The position numbers and the translations under genes were made by a program. A stretch of DNA of 64,000 nt from positions 1-64,000 of the forward strand of contig CAVSCR010000001.1 in the NCBI GenBank assembly GCA_963726575.1, in the 5' to 3' direction. Shown in pieces: positions 1 through 8,315 of the stretch (the first letter of the stretch is position 1; each line of letters begins with the position of its first letter). The stretch is from CAVSCR01 sp963726575. Lineage in GTDB: Bacteria > Actinomycetota > Actinomycetes > JAHEKZ01. Under the pieces are notes generated by a model. It ran no database searches and was not told the origin of the DNA. It saw only the letters and a program-made list of their open reading frames with translations.

Positions 1-119
1 CGGCACATCGGGGCGGCCTGGCGCGTTGGGTCGGCGACGTCTGCGCAGCGTCGACCAGGCACGACTGAAGGACCAGGCTTGACGACGTCAAGAAGATGGT
101 GGTGGCTGGCTGCAGATCG
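1..119. other. Window edge, no assignable gene
   Basis: Two plus-strand frames stay open from the left edge and stop at about 67-69 and 82-84. One could be the 3' end of a gene starting outside the window, but neither tail is recognisable. On the minus strand this is the region just downstream of the lipoprotein gene; no clear terminator hairpin is visible. Confidence 0.3.
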
Positions 120-899
120 TCAACAACACCGTCCCGCGTGGGCTTCGACCTTGAGGGTCTTCACCATCTGGGTGATCTGGTTGATCTGCTGTGGGGTGGC
201 CCCGGGCATGTTCCAGCCGTCGATGACCAGCCGGTAGCCGTTGACGTCGAGGATCCACAGCCGGTCTTGCTGTCCGGGTCCCTGCTGGAAACGCCCACCC
301 CCGTTGCTGCTGGTCCAACTGTCGAAGTAGCCGTCCTGGCACTTGGCGAAGTCGATGTGCGCTGGCACCGAGGTCTGCACGTACAGGCCCTTGTATCCCG
401 CGACGCTGACGGGGACCGGGGTAGTTCCGGAGCGCAACGGTTGGGTGGCCAGGGCCTTGGCGAGGTCGGAGACGGACGGTCCGGGGTTTACGGCGTACTT
501 CCCGAACGTGCAGGGGTTGGTGTAGACACCTCGGACCCCCCAGAACGCAAGGCCGCGGAGGTCCGCCGGGACCGGAGCGCCAGGGACTGACGCAGAATCG
601 ACCGCGAAGCCGCCACCGGCGTAGCCGGCCGGCACGCGCACGACGGGCAGGGGACGGGCCTGGCGCGACCCTTCGACCACGACCGCGTAGGTCCCAGCCG
701 GAATCGCCACGAAGGCATGGCCCTCGCCGGGCAGCAAAGGCGGGGATTCCCCGGAGGCGGGGGTGCTGGATGAGCTTGTCGAAGGAGACACCGCAGCGCC
801 CGAGGAGCAGCCAGCAACCGAGCCGGCGAGAACGACCGCTATGGCGACACATCGCCACCAGAGCACCGATGATCGGGGGCGCAGGCCCGACGCTCGCAC
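120..899 (-). CDS. Putative secreted lipoprotein A
   Basis: Predicted 259-residue lipoprotein of unknown function. Read from the GTG at 899 it begins with an arginine-rich n-region, a hydrophobic stretch and a lipobox ending V-A-G-C with the lipidated Cys at about residue 31, followed by a Ser/Thr/Pro-rich linker typical of surface-tethered proteins. The mature part (about residues 60-259) has two Cys-containing segments and a C-terminal region rich in Trp, Tyr and Gly; I recognise no family. An upstream ATG at 998 would add 33 residues before the signal, so the GTG is preferred; another GTG at 866 is possible. The neighbouring gene at 995-1555 carries an almost identical signal/linker cassette on an unrelated body, so the two probably arose by partial duplication. 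Export and lipidation are inferred from the motif. Confidence 0.8.
   Translation of the reverse strand: MRASGLRPRSSVLWWRCVAIAVVLAGSVAGCSSGAAVSPSTSSSSTPASGESPPLLPGEGHAFVAIPAGTYAVVVEGSRQARPLPVVRVPAGYAGGGFAVDSASVPGAPVPADLRGLAFWGVRGVYTNPCTFGKYAVNPGPSVSDLAKALATQPLRSGTTPVPVSVAGYKGLYVQTSVPAHIDFAKCQDGYFDSWTSSNGGGRFQQGPGQQDRLWILDVNGYRLVIDGWNMPGATPQQINQITQMVKTLKVEAHAGRCC
754..820 (-). repeat. Duplicated lipobox/linker cassette, copy 1
   Basis: This 67-base segment matches 1425..1491 at 62 of 67 positions. It encodes the lipobox Cys region and the start of the Ser/Thr linker (C-S-S-G-A-A-V-S-P-S-T-S) of lipoprotein A. Similarity falls off on both sides. Confidence 0.85.
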
Positions 900-994
900 C
901 TGCGCCGTCAAGCGTCCAGACGCAGCCGTGATCGGCGCGTGTGGCCAGCCGGAGGGCGCAGCCGCCGCTCCCAGGGAGCTCACCTCGGGATGCT

Positions 995-1555
995 TCATTG
1001 GCCCGGCGGCGTTCTGAGGTATGACAGGAGTTGGTGAAGGTGAAGCGAGTTGAGTTCCTTGACTCGTTGCGGCGTGCCGGGACGGAAGAGGAGGAACCGG
1101 CCAGGTGTCCGCCAGGCTGTCTCGAAGGCGGTGCGGTAGCTCGGGCAGTAGTTGTGGATCGCGGCTGCGAGCACCGCCGGGTTCTCGTCCTCTCCCAGCG
1201 GGACCGACACTGGCGTGTCGAGGCCGATGTCGGCGTTGAGTGGCACCCCGACACTCCCCTGGATGATCGGTGCGATCGAGCCGCCTTGGTTCAAGTGGTC
1301 GCAGTAGGTGTGACCGATGAGCACCAGAATCGAGTCGGCCAGATCGCTCGTCATCGGCGTGAGTTGTCGGGCGTCGGAAAGAAACGACACGTCAGCCGGG
1401 CTCGTCGTTGTTGTTGCCGACGCAGAGGCGGGGGTACTGGATCCGCTTGTCGAGGGAGACACCGCAGCGCCTGAGGAGCAGCCAGCAACCGCCCCGCTCA
1501 GCAGGACCGCGAAGCCGGTGAACCACAACCAGTGGGTCGATGATCGGAACCTCAC
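995..1555 (-). CDS. DUF732-like lipoprotein B
   Basis: Predicted 186-residue lipoprotein from a GTG at 1555, which gives a compact signal (M-R-F-R, hydrophobic core, G-A-V-A-G-C with Cys at about residue 26). The mature domain has the layout of DUF732, a small secreted domain common in mycobacteria: an F-L-x-D-A-R start, a hydrophobic helix, then two Cys separated by a Gly-rich loop (Y-C-D-H-L-N-Q-G and N-Y-C-P-S-Y), probably a disulfide. Function is unknown for that family. The signal and linker duplicate those of the downstream lipoprotein A. The frame is open up to 1768, but the extra N-terminal residues would precede the signal peptide and are unlikely to be translated. Confidence 0.75.
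   Translation of the reverse strand: MRFRSSTHWLWFTGFAVLLSGAVAGCSSGAAVSPSTSGSSTPASASATTTTSPADVSFLSDARQLTPMTSDLADSILVLIGHTYCDHLNQGGSIAPIIQGSVGVPLNADIGLDTPVSVPLGEDENPAVLAAAIHNYCPSYRTAFETAWRTPGRFLLFRPGTPQRVKELNSLHLHQLLSYLRTPPGQ
1425..1491 (-). repeat. Duplicated lipobox/linker cassette, copy 2
   Basis: Partner of the repeat at 754..820 (five mismatches in 67 bases), coding for the same lipobox and linker residues in lipoprotein B. Confidence 0.85.
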
Positions 1556-2119
1556 GCCCGGAACTCGCACCCGCGGCGTGCAATGCCGGGAATCGAACGA
1601 CTTCTGTCGCGCCGTCGTGGCGGCCACTGCTGGGCGTTCAATACCAGTCACACACTTCACTCGCACCAGGGCACTCCTGGGATGACAAGAACTGGAACAC
1701 ATCGAACCGACAGCCCAGACCGGTCGGATTCGGGCCGGATCGCCCCCGTCCCTTGAAGACCCGCGCACAGGATGCCGGTTCCTGTGCTCCCACGTTCAAC
1801 TATCGACGACGGACCCGGATGACTCGCTTCCCCGTCAAATCCGACTGACCCAGAGCCCAAGAACCGGCATTCGGTGCGGATCTTGCGACGCGGTCAGCCG
1901 ATCGAGGAGCAGCGGACCTTTGCGGTGGATCCGGGCTGCGGGCCGCGACAGTGCGTGCCCGGTCGATCTGGCGCTAGGGGCTGACTTCCAGGTCCTGGAA
2001 CGCCGCCGCCGCCGATCCCACCGAGCCCATCCTCCTCGCCCTCGCCGCCGCCGAGTCGCTCGCCGCGGCGTGAGCTACGACAGCCCGAGCTTCGCGGTGG
2101 TCGGCTAGTATCCCGGCGG
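1556..2119. other. Intergenic region, no convincing gene
   Basis: About 560 bases between lipoprotein B (minus) and the esterase (plus), so it should hold divergent promoters. I see no intact gene. Around 2000-2070 one plus frame reads as an Ala-rich tail (W-N-A-A-A-A-D-P-T-E-P-I-L-L-A-L) ending in TGA, with a stop about 11 codons upstream and no start. It may be a decayed gene end, but it is too short to assign. Confidence 0.4.
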
Positions 2120-2839
2120 ATGGAACCGGTGGCTGGTCAGGAGCTGTCCATCGAGAGTACGGGGCGCGAGTACGTGCGTTCCGCGTGGCTCGTCGAGGGG
2201 CCAAGGACGGATCACTCGCTGTGCGTGCTGCTCGACGGTGAGCACTACCGAGACAACGTTCAGGCACTTCCGATCATCTCCACGCTCATGCAGCGCGGAA
2301 GCCTTCCGCCGATGACGTTGGTCTTCGTGTCGCATGGGGGGGCCGCGGCTCGCCATTCGGACTACGTCTGTGACCCGCAGTTCGCCCGGTTCATCGCCGA
2401 GGATGTCGTGAGCCGAGCCAGGTCACGAGTCCCGAGCCTTTCGGCAGAGCGGCATTTGATCTGTGGATTGAGTCTCAGCGGTCTCGCCGCCGCGCACATT
2501 GCGCTGCTGTATCCGACACGTTTTCCCGCGGCGCTCTGTCAGTCGGGATCGTTCTGGTTCGAGCCAGAGGCGTTTGCGCAGCTGGCTCGGCAGCGACCCC
2601 CGGTGAAGACGCGATTCTGGCTCAGCGTCGGCGACGAAGAGACCGCCGCAGATGTCAGCCATCCGCCCACAGGTCTCTTTCAGGGCATCTCGCAGATCGC
2701 AGGTGTCGAAAGGGCGCGCGCCGCACTCGAGGAGAACGGTGGTGACGTGAACTGCCACCGTTATCGGGGAGGCCATGCCTTCGAGCAGTGGCGGGCAGAG
2801 CTCGGCGACGCCCTCCAATGGCTCTTGCGGACCCCGTAG
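2120..2839 (+). CDS. Alpha/beta-hydrolase esterase
   Basis: A 239-residue cytoplasmic esterase of the Fes/IroE/esterase-D type. The nucleophile elbow is C-G-L-S-L-S-G, with Ser118 as expected nucleophile; the usual last Gly of G-x-S-x-G is Ser here. The segment D-E-E-T near residue 174 is placed to supply the acid, and G-G-H-A-F-E-Q-W-R near the C-terminus gives His219, matching the family's G-G-H-x-x-x-x-W-R ending. There is no signal peptide. Substrate is not predictable: relatives cleave siderophore esters, S-formylglutathione or acylated sugars. The ATG at 2120 follows a region without a strong ribosome site. No operon partners. Confidence 0.85.
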   Translation: MEPVAGQELSIESTGREYVRSAWLVEGPRTDHSLCVLLDGEHYRDNVQALPIISTLMQRGSLPPMTLVFVSHGGAAARHSDYVCDPQFARFIAEDVVSRARSRVPSLSAERHLICGLSLSGLAAAHIALLYPTRFPAALCQSGSFWFEPEAFAQLARQRPPVKTRFWLSVGDEETAADVSHPPTGLFQGISQIAGVERARAALEENGGDVNCHRYRGGHAFEQWRAELGDALQWLLRTP

Positions 2840-2953
2840 AGCCCCGGCCTTCGGAGGCCTCGCTGCGTTCGACGCCTCAGCCGCAGCCGGCGTCGGGCGG
2901 GCGTTGCATCGGTGCTTTCGCCAATCATCTGAACCGGGCGGACGTGTACAGAG

Positions 2954-3088
2954 GTGCCGTTCCAGCGCGGGTGGATCCACAGCGACTACGGGAATCTTTC
3001 GACACTCGACCCGAGCTCCTGGTCGTCGCACTGGGAGCGCCTGGAACAGGCCGTAGGGCGAGCGGCGCGGATCTCGCTTGATCGCTAG
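2954..3088 (+). pseudogene. Possible remnant of a gene 3' end
   Basis: Inside the 317-base gap between the esterase and the DUF2510 gene, one frame from a GTG at 2954 reads about 44 residues of unbiased, protein-like sequence (W-I-H-S-D-Y-G-N-L-S-T-L-D-P, then W-E-R-L-E-Q-A-V-G-R-A-A-R-I) before a TAG. No ribosome site precedes it and no family is recognised. It could be the leftover C-terminus of a deleted gene or chance. Confidence 0.25.
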
Positions 3089-3156
3089 ACCAGTAGCCGA
3101 ACAGATGTGCGGATTGCGTGACTCAAGGTGCTTGTTCGGCTGGTCGATCGAGGGGC

Positions 3157-3996
3157 ATGGATCCGCAGCACCTGGTATACGTCTTTTTGGCCGTGGTCTT
3201 TGTCGTGGTTGCCTCTGCCGGGGTGTCCCAGGTGATCAAGGCTCGGCGGACTCAGTCGGCGATGGCGCAGTGGGCGAGGGCGAACGGCTGGACCTACCAG
3301 GGACTGGACAACAGCCAACTGCGACCCGGAGCGCCGTTCTCCCCGATCGGACACGGGTTCTGCCGCGACGTGGTCAGCGGAGCCGCCGCGAACCTGAGCT
3401 TCGTCGCGTTCGAGTACCACGCCCCGGAGACCATCACCGACGGCACGAACAAGGTCCACCAGTCAGCCGTTGCGGTGATCAAGCTGCCCCAGTTCCTGCC
3501 CAGTCTTGAGGTCCGCCCCGAAGGGCTGGCCGCCCGGTCGCTGCCCCACATCAACCAGACCGACACGGTCGTGGAGTTGGAGAGCTCCGACTTCAACAAC
3601 AAGTTCCGGGTCGCCGCGAGCCCACCGAAGTTCGCCTCCGACATCCTCACGCCGCTGCTCATGGAGTACCTGCTGACGGCACCGAAGGTGTTTTGGCGGA
3701 TCTGGGGCAACGACCTGCTGGGCTGGACCCCCGGACCGATCTCGTCGGGTCAGACGCTGCAGATCTTGTCGGTGTTGACCCAGGTGCAGCGCCACATCCC
3801 CACCTTCATCTGGGAAATGTACGGGTCGCAGGCCTCGGCCGCGTTCACCCCGTCCGGGAGCGGAACCCCGGTCACCGCCTCAGGTCCGCAACAGGCCCCC
3901 GCCGGCTGGTACGTCGACCCCTCCAACGCACAACAGGCACGGTGGTGGGACGGCACAGCCTGGACACCACAGATCGGCTCCGTACACCAACGGTAA
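3157..3996 (+). CDS. DUF2510-containing membrane protein
   Basis: Predicted 279-residue protein anchored by one N-terminal transmembrane helix (about residues 5-26) with the bulk probably cytoplasmic. The middle resembles the loosely conserved domain often seen in such actinobacterial proteins (Trp-rich, N-x-F-R-V, L-L-x-Y-L). The C-terminus (about 245-275) is a DUF2510 module: P-A-G-W-Y-V-D-P-S-N, Q-A-R-W-W-D-G-T-A-W-T. DUF2510 is a short tryptophan motif of unknown role attached to many actinobacterial membrane proteins. The ATG at 3157 is preferred over 3118 because it sits just before the helix and follows a GAGGGG ribosome site. Confidence 0.8.
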   Translation: MDPQHLVYVFLAVVFVVVASAGVSQVIKARRTQSAMAQWARANGWTYQGLDNSQLRPGAPFSPIGHGFCRDVVSGAAANLSFVAFEYHAPETITDGTNKVHQSAVAVIKLPQFLPSLEVRPEGLAARSLPHINQTDTVVELESSDFNNKFRVAASPPKFASDILTPLLMEYLLTAPKVFWRIWGNDLLGWTPGPISSGQTLQILSVLTQVQRHIPTFIWEMYGSQASAAFTPSGSGTPVTASGPQQAPAGWYVDPSNAQQARWWDGTAWTPQIGSVHQR

Positions 3997-4126
3997 ACGC
4001 GACAAGGCACAAACCAAGGCCCGATCACCTACACCAACACTGCCCAACAGATCGACGTTGCGGCAAACCAGAGCACGTATGCGTTTCGCCCTCTGATGGT
4101 CGTGGCCAGCCCAGCGGTCGGCTCTG

Positions 4127-5401
4127 TCAAGGTGCGGGGACCTTCTCGCTGACTGCGTCGCGGTCCTGAGCGATCACATCGGCTTGCCCGGCTCCAACCA
4201 GGACTTGAATTGCGGCGAGCAGTCCGACGACGAACAGCAAGGACCACAACAGCCGCGACGGTGAGACATCGTTGCCCCACAACAAGACGATTGCTCCGAG
4301 CACGCCCGCGACGACCCGGAGCCAGCCTGCGTTGGTCGCCACCCACTTGCCGGCCCCGCCGAGGCGGTCGGCCATCGCTGCTCCGGCAGTCTCCAAGACG
4401 CCGGACAGGGAGTGGCGAACGGCGGTACCGGAAGCGGTGCGGCCGGTGAACCACCCGGCGACGACGAAGATGACGCCGAGCCAGAAGAACACGTGCCAGC
4501 CGCGCACCAGATATCTCAGCAAGGTGTCGTAGAACACCGAGCTCGCCGGGCCCCACACCGTCCCGGACAGATCGTTGATGAAGAGCTGGCGACCGACCGA
4601 CAAGGCGAACGCGACGAGCAGGGCGTTCGCCGCCAGGACGAGCCCGATCGTCACAGACATCCGCGGCCGCCGGCGGGAGAGCAAGAACGCCGCCAGGTAG
4701 AGCAGAGCCACCACCCAGATCGCCCACCGGGCGATCGGGTTTGTGAACGCGTAGATGGTGCGTACCTGCTTCAGCTGTGGCGCGTCCAGCAGCACGATCT
4801 GCTTGTTCACGTCAGGGATGGGGAGGTTCTGGACCATGGTCAGGCCTCGGTCGACCAGCCTTTGCTTGACCGCGTCGATGACCCCGGAGACGTCGAGTAC
4901 CACCTGGTCGCCCTGCAGCGAGATGTTGCCGCTGTTGTCGCCCTTCAGCACCTGTACGAGGGCCTCCTGGGCCTTGGTGTTGGCCTGGACCCACAGGTTC
5001 GCGAACGCATCGGAGGCCACGAACTGCCTGACCTCCCGGTCGATCAACCCGTTGACTGCCCCAGACAGGGGTCCGACGAGCAACTGCAACCGCGGCCGGC
5101 TCTTGATCACCCCGGCGAAGGCCTGGTTGATCAGCGCCTCGACGTCGACTTGCTGCTGGATCGCATTCGTGACCGTGGTCGCGACCGCGTCCTGCACTTG
5201 CGGTGAGTTCACCAACGGCCCCACCGTGGCGACATACCGCTGGGTGTCGTTCAGCGTTCGCTGGCCCCAGAACGCGAACGCCGCCGGGGTGGTCAGCAGA
5301 GCCGCAAGCACCACACAGATGATGGACGCGACCGACCGCCACTTGCCGCCACCATCCCTGACAGGGACTTCTGCGGTCTTCACCGTCGCAGACTCAGACA
5401 C
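4127..5401 (-). CDS. Multi-pass integral membrane protein
   Basis: A 424-residue membrane protein read from a GTG at 5401, preceded by GGGGAG at good spacing; the frame extends further upstream but without a better start. Layout: short charged N-terminus, one helix (about 20-43), a large extracytoplasmic domain (about 45-225) with repeated helical segments rich in Val/Asn/Gln, then about five helices and a short acidic C-tail. This architecture is common in uncharacterised actinobacterial proteins that begin like F-W-G-Q-R-T-L-N-D-T-x-x-Y. No enzymatic motif is visible, so I assign no function. It stands alone on this strand. Confidence 0.75.
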   Translation of the reverse strand: MSESATVKTAEVPVRDGGGKWRSVASIICVVLAALLTTPAAFAFWGQRTLNDTQRYVATVGPLVNSPQVQDAVATTVTNAIQQQVDVEALINQAFAGVIKSRPRLQLLVGPLSGAVNGLIDREVRQFVASDAFANLWVQANTKAQEALVQVLKGDNSGNISLQGDQVVLDVSGVIDAVKQRLVDRGLTMVQNLPIPDVNKQIVLLDAPQLKQVRTIYAFTNPIARWAIWVVALLYLAAFLLSRRRPRMSVTIGLVLAANALLVAFALSVGRQLFINDLSGTVWGPASSVFYDTLLRYLVRGWHVFFWLGVIFVVAGWFTGRTASGTAVRHSLSGVLETAGAAMADRLGGAGKWVATNAGWLRVVAGVLGAIVLLWGNDVSPSRLLWSLLFVVGLLAAIQVLVGAGQADVIAQDRDAVSEKVPAP

Positions 5402-5623
5402 GAAGATCTCCCCGATCAGTAGATGCACCGCTCGGCCCCTGAACCTGCGCTTGGCACTGGTGGGCCGCTGAAGTGACGGTAGGACCGGATCACGACAGGC
5501 AACGAGGGCCAATGGTCCTGCCCTGACCGTAACCAGACACCGGGCCGAGGTGCCAACATATGCGGCGAACTTGTCCCGAAATCAACACGGATCAATCCAG
5601 CGCGATCGATCCGGCCAGCGCAC

Positions 5624-6235
5624 CTATGGTCTTGCGCCGGAGTCGAGTGAGGGCGACCACCGGAGGAACCAGACCGGGATGCCGTCGCCGGGGACGTAGC
5701 CGTGGTCGACCACTCGAAAGCCGAATCGCTCGTAGTAGGCGACGTTGCGGGCGGTACCGGTCTCGAGGAAGGCGTCGACCCCGTCTCGGCGGGCCGCGGC
5801 CAAGCCGGCGTCGATCAACGCCCGCCCCACACCCTTGCCTTGATGGATGGGATCCACCCCGATGTGATCCAGCAACCACAGTGGCTCGTCGGGGATCAGC
5901 GACTCCACCCAGTTCCACAGACGATCAAGACGCTGACCGTTGTCATCGGTCAGCGCCTTCTGCTCCGAAATGGTGGACGCCATCGCTACCCAGAACAGGT
6001 CGTGGCGCTCCGGAGGCACCCACAATGCCGCCCCGAGGCGTTCACCGGCCTCCCACAGCATGCCCGCCTCGACGACCGGCGCGTCGACCAGTTCGAAGAA
6101 GCTGACGTAGCGTTCAACCAAGTCTTCGTTGTCGGCGCCCAGCGGCCAGGTCAGCATCGGCTCAGTGGCCAGCGCCCGACCCAGTACCCCGGCAAGTTCG
6201 GGTAGCCGATCAAGCGTGGCCGGCGAGACATCCAC
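5624..6235 (-). CDS. GNAT-family N-acetyltransferase
   Basis: Acetyl-CoA-dependent acetyltransferase of the GNAT fold, about 203 residues from a GTG at 6235. The acetyl-CoA binding motif A is clear: D-H-I-G-V-D-P-I-H-Q-G-K-G-V-G-R-A-L, followed by motif B with the usual Y-Y-E-R-F-G-F. A C-terminal V-W-F-L-R-W ends the fold. The frame is open to 6493, but the residues before 6259 look non-coding; a GTG at 6259 is an alternative. Substrate is unknown; proteins of this subgroup are usually annotated only as GNAT enzymes. The upstream DUF1918 gene runs in the same direction but 160 bases away. Confidence 0.8.
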   Translation of the reverse strand: MDVSPATLDRLPELAGVLGRALATEPMLTWPLGADNEDLVERYVSFFELVDAPVVEAGMLWEAGERLGAALWVPPERHDLFWVAMASTISEQKALTDDNGQRLDRLWNWVESLIPDEPLWLLDHIGVDPIHQGKGVGRALIDAGLAAARRDGVDAFLETGTARNVAYYERFGFRVVDHGYVPGDGIPVWFLRWSPSLDSGARP

Positions 6236-6420
6236 GCGGTTGAGACTAGTTGCGCTCACATCCGATCGGTTCAGCTCACGCGTCCGATCTGGCGAGATGG
6301 GCGCAGTCGGAACTAGACGCGCGACCGAACTCGAGCCCGTATCGGCAACTTCCGCGTGACCAAACGCCGCACGATGCCGACCGGGCGGGGCGGCGAACGT
6401 CGGCGCGTGTCTGCGAAGCG

Positions 6421-6612
6421 TCAGCTTGAGTCGCTCGGCATGATCGACGCGTCGGACGAAGGGATGATCAGGTCGATCACGCCATCTGCCCACTTCACTC
6501 GGTACGGTGGTTCCCCGTGCTTGCCACGAACCTCGAGGATCTCTCCCGTTCGCTCGCCATCGCCGACGTGACGACCGCGCACGACGAGTCGGTCACCCAC
6601 CTTTGCTTGCAT
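6421..6612 (-). CDS. DUF1918 small protein
   Basis: A 63-residue cytoplasmic protein that matches DUF1918 over its whole length: M-x-A-K-V-G-D-R-L-V-V-R-G, H-V-G-D-x-x-R-T-G-E-I-L-E-V, then P-P-Y-R-V-K-W-x-D-G. The fold is a small beta-barrel of the SH3-like kind and no biochemical role is established; it is widespread in actinobacteria, often as an orphan gene. A good ribosome site (AAGGAGG) precedes the ATG at 6612. Confidence 0.9.
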   Translation of the reverse strand: MQAKVGDRLVVRGRHVGDGERTGEILEVRGKHGEPPYRVKWADGVIDLIIPSSDASIMPSDSS

Positions 6613-6699
6613 CGCTTCCTCCTTGAGCGCCCTCCCGCTTCCGATCCTCCTCCTGGCCGGCCGTTGACATCCGAGCGGGTCGCACGATCTCTGGACTGC

Positions 6700-7827
6700 T
6701 TACCGCGCGATCGCGCTGGCAGCCGACACCGTGCCCGACAGACCGGGGCGGTCGAGCTTGAACAACGGGTTCGGCGGGTGGCCGTCGACGACGTCAGCCA
6801 CGAGCGGACCGAGCGCCGGACCGAACTTGAACGCATGCCCGGAACACCCACACGCCAGGACGAGCGAGCCGCGTCGGTCGATCACGAAGTCCGAGTCAGG
6901 AGTGAGCGTCCACGGGTGGCGTTGGCTGTACGCGACCCGCTGCGGTGCATCTGCCAGGTGTTGACGCATCCAGTCGAGCAAGCGCCCCTCCTCCGCCCGA
7001 TCGGGGGTCCACTCCTCGGTGTCGGGAGCCCAACCCTCTGCTCCAGCGTCGAACGCGAGCTTGTAGCCGACGCCAGGCACGGGATGTCCGTAGACCCCGA
7101 CGCCACCGGGCTCGGGCCAGTCGGCGATGCCGGGCCGGTCGACCATGTTCGGAGCGTCGAGGAACGTCACCTGCGCGACCGCCGGCGCGAGTGGCAAGGA
7201 GATGCCCAAGGGTTCCAGCAGCCCGCCCGTCCACGGACCAGCGGCGACGATCACATGGTCGGCTTCGAGTGTGCGTTCCGTCGTGCGCACGACGGCCGGC
7301 TCGCCCGGCTCGATCGCGACCACGCGTTCGGGCATGAGCATCTGCACACCGGCGTCGACTGCGGTCAGCCGCAGCGCCTGCAGACCCTCGGCCGCCATCA
7401 CCGTGCCCGCTTGCACTTGGAAGATCCCGTCACGACCGTCTGACAGCTCGGGCAGCAGTTCTCGCAGCTGAGCCGCAGTGCGACGTTCGAGCGGCGCACC
7501 AGCTGCCGCCGACGACTCGACCAATGCGTCGAGCACTGGTTCAGGACCGAGGTCCACCTGACCCGTCAGATGCAGGATCGTGCGGCCGGTGGCTCGTTCC
7601 AGATCTGCCCATCGGGCTAGCGCATCGCGTGCGAGGTCGACGTAGAACGGTTCGGCGTAGGCGACTCGGATGCTGCGCGAGGCGCCGGCGGACGAGGTAG
7701 CCGGGTGCCCGGACCCGAGGCGGTCGACGACCGTCACTGCCCGACCGCGACGGACCAGCTCGAGCGCGGTCGCCAGGCCGAAGACGCCGCCGCCCACGAC
7801 CACTGCGTCTGTCTGCCGGTCGGCCAT
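6700..7827 (-). CDS. Sarcosine-oxidase-like FAD oxidoreductase
   Basis: A 375-residue FAD-dependent amine oxidase of the DAO superfamily, closest in layout to monomeric sarcosine oxidase and N-methyltryptophan oxidase. The N-terminal Rossmann motif is G12-x-G14-x-x-G17, with A-G-A-S-R-S-I-R-V-A-Y for flavin contacts and A-A-G-P-W-T in the middle. The C-terminal segment T-L-T-P-D-S-D-F-V-I-D and G-C-S-G-H-A-F-K-F-G-P match the family. The Cys that covalently holds FAD in monomeric sarcosine oxidase lies just before that T-x-T-x-D motif; here the aligned residue is His304. The flavin may therefore be non-covalent, or the enzyme acts on a different N-methyl or amino substrate. Start: ATG at 7827. 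Confidence 0.85.
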   Translation of the reverse strand: MADRQTDAVVVGGGVFGLATALELVRRGRAVTVVDRLGSGHPATSSAGASRSIRVAYAEPFYVDLARDALARWADLERATGRTILHLTGQVDLGPEPVLDALVESSAAAGAPLERRTAAQLRELLPELSDGRDGIFQVQAGTVMAAEGLQALRLTAVDAGVQMLMPERVVAIEPGEPAVVRTTERTLEADHVIVAAGPWTGGLLEPLGISLPLAPAVAQVTFLDAPNMVDRPGIADWPEPGGVGVYGHPVPGVGYKLAFDAGAEGWAPDTEEWTPDRAEEGRLLDWMRQHLADAPQRVAYSQRHPWTLTPDSDFVIDRRGSLVLACGCSGHAFKFGPALGPLVADVVDGHPPNPLFKLDRPGLSGTVSAASAIAR

Positions 7828-7900
7828 CGCCGCAGCGTACGAGGTGACCGATGCGTGCGGGCTAGCGTGGGCGGGTCAGACCATCGGAACGGAGCTGCGC

Positions 7901-8263
7901 ATGATTGGTCGTTTCGCCACTGTCGTCATCGACTGCCCCGATCCGCGCGTCCTCGCGGCCTTCTACTCCGAGCTGACCGGGCACCCTGTGTTGTCCGACG
8001 AGGACGACTGGGTGGTGGTGGGTCAATCACTTGGTGCACTGCCGCACCTGGCATTCCAGCTCGCGCCGGACCTGCAACCGCCGGATTGGCCGGACCCTGC
8101 CCGGCCCCAACAGGTCCATCTGGACATCACCGTCGACGACATCGAGGCGGCAGAGGTGAAGGTGCTCGCCCTGGGTGCGACGCGGCTCCCTGGTCAAGGC
8201 GACGACTTCCGGGTCTACGCGGACCCCGCAGGTCACCCCTTCTGCCTGGTCTGGGTGAACTAG
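7901..8263 (+). CDS. VOC (glyoxalase-fold) protein
   Basis: A 120-residue single-domain vicinal-oxygen-chelate protein. It starts M-I-G-R-F-A-T-V-V-I-D-C-P-D-P with A-A-F-Y-S-E-L-T-G in the first beta-alpha-beta unit; the second unit has H-L-D-I-T-V-D-D and ends Y-A-D-P-A-G-H-P-F-C-L. These are the marks of the actinobacterial VOC subgroup annotated as glyoxalase/bleomycin-resistance-like. Substrate is unknown. The ATG at 7901 follows GGAG at six bases, which decides it over upstream in-frame starts. It is divergent from the flavoenzyme, with about 70 bases between them. Confidence 0.85.
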   Translation: MIGRFATVVIDCPDPRVLAAFYSELTGHPVLSDEDDWVVVGQSLGALPHLAFQLAPDLQPPDWPDPARPQQVHLDITVDDIEAAEVKVLALGATRLPGQGDDFRVYADPAGHPFCLVWVN

Positions 8264-8315
8264 GCGATCGTCTAACCGTTCCCATGGCGGACCCGTCAGG
8301 CCTATTGTTCGCCAC

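Noticed and set aside
88..1254. Long minus-strand open frame of 388 codons
   Set aside because: Arg/Pro/Gly-rich shadow of the lipoprotein genes, which have clear signal peptides in another frame.
1974..2110. Ala-rich C-terminal-like frame, possible toxin-antitoxin remnant
   Set aside because: A stop lies about 11 codons upstream of the readable part and no start or partner is present; too short to assign.
4029..4727. Minus-strand frame of 232 codons
   Set aside because: Shadow of the 424-residue membrane protein in another frame.
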